Positions 9,283 through 15,719 of a stretch of 64,000 nucleotides of DNA are shown here, piece by piece. A model generated the notes under the pieces. It was given only the letters and a program-made list of their open reading frames with translations, made no database searches and was not told the DNA's origin. The position numbers and the translations under genes are program-made. The DNA is from Embleya scabrispora (lineage in GTDB: Bacteria; Actinomycetota; Actinomycetes; Streptomycetales; Streptomycetaceae). The stretch's first letter is position 1. Every line of letters begins with the position of its first letter. The stretch covers positions 558,001 through 622,000 of the forward strand of contig NZ_MWQN01000002.1 of assembly GCF_002024165.1 (NCBI RefSeq), in the 5' to 3' direction.

Positions 9283-9336
9283 GCGGTGCCCCTTCGAGTC
9301 GGGGTGGCTGGGGTGGAACAGTGACCGCACGTGTGA

Positions 9337-9347
9337 GAACGTTGTTC
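9337..9347. promoter_or_regulatory. Candidate TetR operator (GAAC-GTT-GTTC)
   Basis: Inverted repeat GAAC/GTTC with a 3-bp centre, lying where transcription of the oxidoreductase operon should begin and inside the divergent interval shared with the TetR gene. Arms are short, so this is an inference from position and symmetry. Confidence 0.45.
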
Positions 9348-9350
9348 CGG

Positions 9351-9379
9351 ATAGTAGGATGCGGCGTTCCAACAGACAA
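9351..9379 (-). promoter_or_regulatory. Promoter of the 2-oxoacid oxidoreductase operon
   Basis: On the minus strand TTGTCT (9374-9379) and TACTAT (9351-9356) are separated by exactly 17 bp, a near-consensus housekeeping promoter. The start would fall near 9344, giving a leader of about 60 nt and overlapping the candidate TetR site. Confidence 0.65.
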
Positions 9380-9479
9380 GAGCGTCGAGGATCTCGAGGA
9401 TCTTTGGGGTCTCCGGGCCTCCGGGTCTTTGGTCCCCGGGAACTCCGGGGATCTCGCGGATCGAAGGTGGGTGCCGCCG

Positions 9480-10151
9480 ATGGACGGGATCGAACCGGCG
9501 GTGGATTCCGGCGGGTTGGTGGGCAACGCGGTACGCCGTCCGCTGGAGGCGCGGTGGGCGGTGTACGCGCAGGAGGTGCGTCGGCTGGTCGACGCGACCT
9601 ATCGGGTGGTCGAGCGCACCGGCAGCCTCGATCCCACGATGCGCGACATCCTGCGCGAGTCGGGGTTGTCGAACCAGGCGTTCTATCGGCACTTCCGGTC
9701 CAAGGACGAACTGCTCGTCGCGCTGCTCGACGACGGGCGGCGGCGGATGGCCGCGTATCTGGACCACCGGATGTCGGCGGCCGACGACGTCGCGGGCAAG
9801 GTGGTGGCTTGGATCGAGGGCGTGCTGGCGCAGGCCGGCGATCCGGTGGCGGCGGCGCGTACCCGTCCGTTCATGGCCCATCAGGACCGGTTGGCCGAAC
9901 TGTTCCCGGCCGAGCAGCGGGACTCGGTGGAGGCGATGATCCGGCCCCTGCGCGAGGCGTTGGCAGGGGGCGAGGGGGCGGCGACGGCCGGCGATGTCGA
10001 GGCCGATGCCCTCGCGGTGTACCGGCTGACGCTGGCAACCCTGCACGACCACCTGCGCGCGGGCACCGCGGTCGGACCGAAGGACACAGCGCACACGGTG
10101 CGCTTCGCCCTGGCGGGGTTGGCGCTGGAAGCGGGGCCGCAGTCGGAGTGA
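9480..10151 (+). CDS. TetR-family transcriptional regulator
   Basis: A 223-residue regulator. The helix-turn-helix is at about residues 40-75 (SLDPTMRDILRESGLSNQAF, then YRHFRSKDELL), followed by an all-helical ligand domain ending about residue 215. It is transcribed away from the 2-oxoacid oxidoreductase operon across a 197-bp interval holding that operon's promoter, so it most likely represses it, with an acyl-CoA or keto acid as a plausible inducer. The ATG at 9480 is preceded by GAAGGTGG. An upstream in-frame extension exists but lacks a ribosome-binding site. Confidence 0.88.
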   Translation: MDGIEPAVDSGGLVGNAVRRPLEARWAVYAQEVRRLVDATYRVVERTGSLDPTMRDILRESGLSNQAFYRHFRSKDELLVALLDDGRRRMAAYLDHRMSAADDVAGKVVAWIEGVLAQAGDPVAAARTRPFMAHQDRLAELFPAEQRDSVEAMIRPLREALAGGEGAATAGDVEADALAVYRLTLATLHDHLRAGTAVGPKDTAHTVRFALAGLALEAGPQSE

Positions 10152-10422
10152 CCGGCCGAACAAAGGCGCCGCAACGACCACACCCGGACGCCACCCGACA
10201 CCGACCGGGCCGGCTCAGCCGTTGTGCGGGATGGGAAACGGTTGGGCGCTCGCCCTCGGGGGTTCGGGCGGGTCTCGATCGACGACCCGGGTCGGTGGCC
10301 ACGCCCTTTGCCGAACGCCGGCCGCCGGCCGTGGGACTGCGCCGGGGTGAGCCGCGCGACCCATTCGGTCTCGGTTGTTCGGTGAGCACGTCGAGGACCG
10401 CCGACGAGCAGAGGAACGGCAG

Positions 10423-10468
10423 CCGACGGTGCTCGGGTGGACTCCCCAGTCACCCGAGCATCCGTCGG
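10423..10468. terminator. Stem-loop terminator between convergent tetR and ispG
   Basis: CCGACGGTGCTCGGGTG (10423-10439) pairs with CACCCGAGCATCCGTCGG (10451-10468), with a single bulged T, around an 11-nt loop. It lies between converging genes. The rest of the 10152-10548 spacer shows nothing recognisable. Confidence 0.65.
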
Positions 10469-10548
10469 CGCCGGCGGGGGTCGCGGGGCGTCGCCCGCGA
10501 CCCGGCCGATTGCGGGGCCGGATCGGGTCAGGCAGACAACCGGCTCGA

Positions 10549-11718
10549 TCAGCCCGGGCCGACCGAACCGGCCTCCGCTCCTCGGACCCGCCCGCTCCCC
10601 GGAGGCGACACCGTCGACGCGAGGTTCAAGGCCTCCTCCAACAACGCCTCGACGATCCTCGATTCCGGCACGGTCTTCACCACCTCACCCCGGACGAAGA
10701 TCTGGCCCTTGCCATTGCCGGAAGAGACGCCGATGTCGGCTTCGCGGGATTCGCCCGGCCCGTTGACCACGCAACCCATGACCGCGACGCGGAGCGGGAT
10801 GGGGAAGCCCTCGAAGGCGGCCTCGACCCGGCGGGCCAGCCGGTGGATGTCCACCTGGAGCCGCCCACAGCCCGGGCACGAGACGATTTCCAACCGACGT
10901 GGCCGCAGGCCCAGCGATTGCAGGATGTGGCAGCCGGCCTTGACCTGTTCGACCGGGGGAGCGGACAGCGATACCCGGATCGTGTCGCCGATGCCCTCCG
11001 CCAGCAGGATGCCGAACGCGACGGCGGACTTGATCGAACCCTGCAGACTGGGCCCCGCCTCCGTCACCCCCAGGTGCAGGGGGTAGTCGCAGCGTGCGGC
11101 CAGCAGTCGGTACGCGGCGATCACCGTGCGCGGATCGTGGTGCTTGACCGCGATCTTCAGGTCGCGGAAGCCGTGTTCCTCGAACAACGAGCATTCCCAC
11201 AGCGCCGATTCGACCAGTGCCTCGGGGTTCGCGTGGCCGCCGTGCCGGTCCAGTACGCGTGGATCCAGCGACCCCGCGTTCACCCCGATCCGGATCGGCA
11301 CGCCCGCCGCGCCCGCCGCCACCGCGATCTCGCGTACCTTGTCGTCGAACTTGCGGATGTTGCCCGGGTTCACCCGTACCGCCGCGCATCCCGCGTCGAT
11401 CGCCTGGAAGACGTAGCGCGGTTGGAAGTGGATGTCGGCGACCACCGGGATCGGCGATCGGGAGGTGATCGCGGGGAGCGCGTCCGCGTCGTCCCGGGAC
11501 GGCACCGCGACACGGACGATGTCGCATCCGGCGGCGGTCACCTCGGCGATCTGCCGGAGCGTCGCGTCGACGTCGGCGGTCGGGGTGGTGGTCATCGTCT
11601 GCACGCTGATCGGCGCTCCGTCGCCGACCGGGACGCGGCCGACGTCGATGCGCCGGGAGTGGCGCCGAAGCGGTATGTGCGCGGGAACCTCGGGCAGGCC
11701 GAGGTCGACGGCGGTCAT
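10549..11718 (-). CDS. ispG: 4-hydroxy-3-methylbut-2-en-1-yl diphosphate synthase (flavodoxin/ferredoxin)
   Basis: The penultimate step of the MEP isoprenoid pathway: reduces MEcPP to HMBPP with a [4Fe-4S] cluster. The 389-residue length is normal for the actinomycete enzyme. The N-terminal TIM barrel shows [31 protein letters not shown] and VRVNPGNI. The C-terminal cluster domain has SCPGCGR and [17 protein letters not shown], supplying the three Cys and one Glu ligands. AGGAGG lies 7 nt before the ATG at 11718. No other MEP gene is next to it, so this may be a second copy beside the usual dxr-linked one. A terpene-synthase-like gene lies about 27 kb away, but no operon links them. Confidence 0.95.
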   Translation of the reverse strand: MTAVDLGLPEVPAHIPLRRHSRRIDVGRVPVGDGAPISVQTMTTTPTADVDATLRQIAEVTAAGCDIVRVAVPSRDDADALPAITSRSPIPVVADIHFQPRYVFQAIDAGCAAVRVNPGNIRKFDDKVREIAVAAGAAGVPIRIGVNAGSLDPRVLDRHGGHANPEALVESALWECSLFEEHGFRDLKIAVKHHDPRTVIAAYRLLAARCDYPLHLGVTEAGPSLQGSIKSAVAFGILLAEGIGDTIRVSLSAPPVEQVKAGCHILQSLGLRPRRLEIVSCPGCGRLQVDIHRLARRVEAAFEGFPIPLRVAVMGCVVNGPGESREADIGVSSGNGKGQIFVRGEVVKTVPESRIVEALLEEALNLASTVSPPGSGRVRGAEAGSVGPG

Positions 11719-12510
11719 GCGGGTGCCTCCTGTGCGAATCGGCACGCCCCTCGCGGTCGCGTGGCACCGCCGTGCGCGACGCGGCCTCGCCCGACGACCG
11801 GTACGGCGGCTGATCGAGGCGTGGTCCCCGGTGGCCGGCCGAGTGCTGAACGTAGGTGCATGTCCCTCCCGAGTCCGAAGTGCGGTACGCCGGAACCGAG
11901 TCGCGGCGCCGTACGGTGCGCCGCGTGCCACGTCGTGCCGTGCCGCGCGGCCCGTGTACCGGCGGTGCCGGGACGCGGGGTCGGCCCGTGTACCGGTGGG
12001 CCGGCCGGGACTGGTCCGGCTCGATCCGCTCCGGCCGGCCCGGCCCCACCCGGATCCGGCCCGGCTCACTGCACCCGTCCCACCTCCGGCAACTGGCGTA
12101 CTGATCGCAGTTTTCCCGACCATCACACGATCCATAAGGCGTGAACCCAGCCCCGCTGACGCACCGATGATCACGCCCGCACGCCGGGTGGTGCGAATAC
12201 CGACCACGGCGCGATCGAACGCGCCCCGGCGGACATCCCGAGCGCCGGTGGCGCCGACCCGAACCAGTCGAGCCACCTCGCTCGCCCGCCCTGACCTGTG
12301 GTTTTCTCTCGCACCGAGAAAACGGCGCGCCACGCGACCCGGGTTCGTGCACCTTCGTCACCCACATGCCCACCGCACCCCGGGCCGCCCGGGAAGGCCC
12401 CTCGAAGGACTCGACCGCCCCCGGCGGCCCACCCCTGTTGCCGGACCAACCCCGCACCGGCACGCCGCAGCCGAAAGCGCAGACCTCGGTTGGCCGGCAG
12501 GGTTGGGTTC
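11719..12510. other. Long intergenic region with short direct repeats and a dispersed-repeat fragment
   Basis: No supported gene in ~790 bp. Two copies of GGCCCGTGTACCGG occur near 11950-12000. The stretch from about 12291 to 12500 resembles DNA around 36643-37660: CTGACCTG-TGGTTTTCTCTC (12291) versus the same region at 36643, 25 of 28 positions equal. This indicates a dispersed repeat family rather than a gene. Confidence 0.55.
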
Positions 12511-13506
12511 ATGGGTGATGCGGGTCTTGGTGGACTGGCTGACGGTGAGCTTGCGGCCTTTGTCGGTGCTGAGCGGCTTGATCGTGGGCCCTCGGTGCGG
12601 GAGTTGGGTGTGGTCGAGGTTCGGCGGCGTCAGGCGGTGCGGGTTGCCGGGCGGGCGGCGGGGCCTGGGCTTGCCGAGGTTCGGGACGTCGAGGTCGGTC
12701 GCCGGGGTGTGAGTGGGATGGCGTCGGGTGGGTTGACCGGCGTCGAGGTGGGGCCTTCGGTCGGGGCTCGGCTTTATCGGCCGACTCTTGGTGCGGTGCC
12801 GTTGGTGGTTTATGTGCATGGCGGGATGTGGAGTATCGGTGGTCTGGAGTCGCATGATCGGCTGTGTCGGCGGCTTGCTGCTGCCGCGCGGGTTGCCGTG
12901 TTGGCTGTCGACTATCGGTTGGCGCCCGAACATCCCTGGCCTGCCGGGATCGATGATGCGGTTGCGGCGTTTCGGTGGGCTGCCGAGCATGCGGGTGAGT
13001 TGTGTGGTGCGGTCGGGGTGCCGGCGATTGCGGGGGACAGTTCCGGTGGGCATTTGGCTGCGCTTGTGTGTTTGCGGATGCGTGGCGCGGGTGGGCCGAT
13101 GCCGGCCGCGCAGTTTCTAGCGTTTCCCAATACCGATCTGACGTTGTCTCGGCCGAGTACGCGGGACAAGGCGACCGGCTGGGGGCTGACGACGGACGCC
13201 GTGGCGTGGGGTGTCGAGAATCTTGTGCCCGATCCTGTTCGGCGTGCCGATCCGGTGGTCAGTCCGCTTTTCGCCGCTGACCTGGCCGGGTTGCCGCCGG
13301 CGGTGGTTGTCACCGCCGAGCACGACCCGCTGCGCGACGAGGGGGATGAGTACGCGGATCGCTTGCGTGCCGCCGGAGTTCGGGTTCGGCATCGGTGTGA
13401 ACTCGGGATGGTTCACGGGTTCTTGACCATGGAGCTTGTTTCGCCGGCGGCGGACGCGGCCGGCGGTCGGTTCTTTGCGGATGTGGCTGATCTTTTGCTG
13501 GGCTGA
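12511..13506 (+). CDS. Alpha/beta-hydrolase (HSL/arylacetamide-deacetylase type esterase)
   Basis: A 331-residue carboxylesterase of the hormone-sensitive-lipase family. Visible motifs are the oxyanion-hole VYVHGGMWSIGG, the nucleophile elbow GDSSGGH, the acid EHDPLRDEG and the His region GMVHGFLTM. No signal peptide, so it is intracellular. Codon use is looser than in its neighbours (many codons ending in T, e.g. GTT, TGT, CGT), which hints at recent arrival together with the plasmid-like genes that follow. The ATG at 12511 has only a weak GGGTTG upstream. Substrate unknown. Confidence 0.88.
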   Translation: MGDAGLGGLADGELAAFVGAERLDRGPSVRELGVVEVRRRQAVRVAGRAAGPGLAEVRDVEVGRRGVSGMASGGLTGVEVGPSVGARLYRPTLGAVPLVVYVHGGMWSIGGLESHDRLCRRLAAAARVAVLAVDYRLAPEHPWPAGIDDAVAAFRWAAEHAGELCGAVGVPAIAGDSSGGHLAALVCLRMRGAGGPMPAAQFLAFPNTDLTLSRPSTRDKATGWGLTTDAVAWGVENLVPDPVRRADPVVSPLFAADLAGLPPAVVVTAEHDPLRDEGDEYADRLRAAGVRVRHRCELGMVHGFLTMELVSPAADAAGGRFFADVADLLLG

Positions 13507-13659
13507 GGTGGGTGGGCTGCGGCGGCGCCGATGCGGGTATGGCTGGTTTGTTCGGGCTTGTGGAGTGTCGTTCGTCCCGAATGGGGTTTGCCCGGTGGGG
13601 GTCTGGCATGCTGGGTGATGTCCGAGTACCCGTTTCGGGGAAGCCAACGGAGGTCCCAG

Positions 13660-14421
13660 ATGAGCCCTGCCCGCAGGTCGGCGGCGCCGCCGTCGAAAGC
13701 CAGAGTCGTGGTCGTCATCAACCGTAAAGGTGGTGTCGGCAAGAGCACGATCGCGGTGAATCTGGCCGCTGTTCAGGGTCAGAACTTCACCCCCACCGGG
13801 CCGATCGATCCGGATGCCGACGCGCCCGTGGTCGCCTGTGGGATCGACCCCCAGGGATCGATGGAGGACTGGGCGGACCGGGTTCCCGAGGAACTGCTGC
13901 CGTTCGACTACATGTCCACCAAGGGCAAGCCCGGCATGTTGGCCGAGTTGAAGGCCGACCCGAGCGTTGCCCGGATCGTGGTCGACAGTCCCGGCTTCAT
14001 GGACACCGATCCCGACGCCGAACTCGCCACCGACCCGCTGGGCCACGGCGCGGCGGCGGACGCGCTGCGCGACATGCTCGAAGTGGCGGACCTGGCGGTG
14101 GTACCGATCACGCCGGAGTTCATGAGCTGGTCGCCCAGCGAGTACACGATCGAGCGGGTGCTCAAGCCGCGCGGGATCCCGTACATCGCGGTGGTCAACC
14201 TGTGGGATCCGCGCGACGGCGAGACCGACCGGGCGCGGGTCGAGGCGTGGATAGACGAACGCGGATATCCGCGGGCGCGGGAACCGATTCGCAAGTACAA
14301 GATCCACGCTCATGCGGCGGAGGGCGGGCTCGTGGTCACCCAATACAAGGAGAGCGGTACCGCGTTGCGTGCCCGAGAGGATTTCTACAAGCTCGCCCTC
14401 GCGATCGAGCAGGCGCTCTGA
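13660..14421 (+). CDS. ParA-family partition ATPase
   Basis: A 253-residue deviant-Walker ATPase. VVVINRKGGVGKSTIAVNLAA is the P-loop with the signature first lysine; IVVDSPG (switch II) and the C-terminal VVTQYKESGTALR fit plasmid ParA/Soj proteins. GGAGG is 6 nt before the ATG at 13660. Its stop overlaps the next gene's start (TGATG), so the two are translated together as a par pair. The chain lacks the long N-terminal DNA-binding domain of type Ia ParA, so regulation would fall to its partner. Context suggests an integrated plasmid or mobile element. Confidence 0.9.
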   Translation: MSPARRSAAPPSKARVVVVINRKGGVGKSTIAVNLAAVQGQNFTPTGPIDPDADAPVVACGIDPQGSMEDWADRVPEELLPFDYMSTKGKPGMLAELKADPSVARIVVDSPGFMDTDPDAELATDPLGHGAAADALRDMLEVADLAVVPITPEFMSWSPSEYTIERVLKPRGIPYIAVVNLWDPRDGETDRARVEAWIDERGYPRAREPIRKYKIHAHAAEGGLVVTQYKESGTALRAREDFYKLALAIEQAL

Positions 14422-15227
14422 TGGGCCGGCAGCGTACTCCCCGGACGGCCGCCGAGCCGCGTCGACTGCGTACCGCCGCCGACATGGCCAAGGAACTGCC
14501 CACGCCGTTCCGGCCGTTGTCGGACAGCCCGGTTTTGATCGACGACGAGCAGCGGCAACTGGCCGCGTGCGAGGCGGCGATCGAGACGTTGCGGGTCGCG
14601 TTCTGGGCGGCGGGCAAGGCGCTCCAGATCGTTCGTGACGCGCGGTTGTACCGCACGCGGTACGAGAGCTTCGAGGAGTACTGCCTCGATCGTTGGGACA
14701 TGCAACGCCGTTATGCGGACCGGCTGATCCAGGCGTGGCCGATCGCCGAGGCGTTGAGTCCAATTGGACTCAAGGCGGTGAACGAGGCCCAGGTGCGCGA
14801 ACTGGTCCCGCTGGCGGGGCGGTACGGGAACGAGGCCGCGGTGACGGTGTACCGCACGGTCGCGGAGGCCGAGTTCGTGCCGCTGACCGCGTCGGTGCTG
14901 CGGGGTGCGGTCGCCGCCATCGGGGATGCCTTTTCGCCTGCCGCCGCGGTGGAGCAGGTCCGGCGCTACCTCGATTCGCTCGGCATCGAACCCGCGGAGC
15001 CCGAGGGTGAGCGGGTGGTCGACTACACGGCCAAGGCCGCGGACACCATCCCGCGCCGTTGGCTGAGCACGCTCGCCCGACAGGATCGCGCGGCGGCGGT
15101 GGCGTATCTCGACGAATTGGAGCGGCAGGTTGCCCAGGCTCGCCGGGAGCTTGCGGAGGCGGACGGGGGCGGCGGGGACGGGTCGCCGGGCGGGCAGCGC
15201 GCGGATGAGGATGCCTTGAGCGCGTAG
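14421..15227 (+). CDS. Putative ParB-like DNA-binding partner of ParA
   Basis: A 268-residue protein without a clear ParB nuclease-like domain. The centre (TRYESFEEYCLDRWDMQRR and YADRLIQAWPIAEAL, about residues 75-110) resembles the helix-turn-helix of phage/plasmid proteins that dock on DNA. A second helical domain with SPAAAVEQVRRYLDSLGI follows. The tail is Gly/Asp-rich. One-base overlap with ParA argues for a partition role. A perfect 20-bp palindrome lies inside this gene, encoding the S-P-I-G-L stretch, and a 16-bp version lies 160 bp after its stop. Assignment as centromere-binding protein is inferred from position. Confidence 0.65.
   Translation: MGRQRTPRTAAEPRRLRTAADMAKELPTPFRPLSDSPVLIDDEQRQLAACEAAIETLRVAFWAAGKALQIVRDARLYRTRYESFEEYCLDRWDMQRRYADRLIQAWPIAEALSPIGLKAVNEAQVRELVPLAGRYGNEAAVTVYRTVAEAEFVPLTASVLRGAVAAIGDAFSPAAAVEQVRRYLDSLGIEPAEPEGERVVDYTAKAADTIPRRWLSTLARQDRAAAVAYLDELERQVAQARRELAEADGGGGDGSPGGQRADEDALSA
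14754..14773. promoter_or_regulatory. Perfect 20-bp palindrome, candidate centromere (parS-like) site 1
   Basis: TTGAGTCCAATTGGACTCAA is fully self-complementary and lies inside the coding sequence of ParA's partner. The inner 16 bp recur at 15388-15403. It is unlike the chromosomal parS (GTTTCACGTGAAAC). Confidence 0.6.
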
Positions 15228-15251
15228 GGCGGGCGGTTGATGCTTGGCTTG

Positions 15252-15294
15252 GCTGCCGGGTGGTTGCTGCCGGGTGGTTGCTGCCGGGTGGTGG
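15252..15294. repeat. Tandem 15-bp repeat between the par pair and the membrane gene
   Basis: GCTGCCGGGTGGTTG occurs twice head-to-tail (15252-15266, 15267-15281), followed by a third decayed copy. The surrounding 15232-15375 is G/T-rich on this strand (many TGGT and GGGTGG runs). Iteron-like by position, but no function can be shown. Confidence 0.6.
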
Positions 15295-15387
15295 TTCCGG
15301 GCGGTGGTGGTGGGTGGGTGCAGTGGGTTGCCTGGTGGGGGCTGCTGGGTGGCTGTTGACGGCTGCTGTTGGCGGCGGTGGTCTGGT

Positions 15388-15403
15388 GAGTCCAATTGGA
15401 CTC
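15388..15403. promoter_or_regulatory. 16-bp palindrome, candidate centromere (parS-like) site 2
   Basis: GAGTCCAATTGGACTC, identical to the core of the 14754-14773 palindrome, in the spacer after the ParA-partner gene. Confidence 0.6.
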
Positions 15404-15595
15404 GGTTGGATCGCTGGGATTTGGTTGGCTGCCGTCGGGGCGGCTGAGTGTGGCCTGTGTGGTGCCTGCCCCTGCGTGGCCGTGGTTCCTTTGTGTCCGG
15501 AGCTTTGTGGCGGTCGGGATGTCTGTGGCGTCTGATCGGATCGCCCCGGGAACGGGCCTGGTCCGGTAGCCGAATCGCGCATCGCACGTTGCGCA

Positions 15596-15626
15596 GTGAT
15601 CATCGATCGGATCACCCGCCGGTGAT
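15596..15626. promoter_or_regulatory. Nested GTGAT inverted repeats upstream of the DUF2637 gene
   Basis: GTGATC (15596-15601) and GATCAC (15610-15615) flank ATCGATCG, and ATCACC (15611-15616) pairs with GGTGAT (15621-15626). Three half-sites ending about 95 bp before the DUF2637 start suggest an operator, as transfer genes of actinomycete plasmids are commonly repressor-controlled. Confidence 0.4.
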
Positions 15627-15719
15627 TCGGGCCCTTCCCTGCGGTCGTTTCACCCACGGATACGAGCACATCCCGAATCGGACCCGTGCCTCGCGCGGGA
15701 CGAAGGAGTTGTCGTACAG

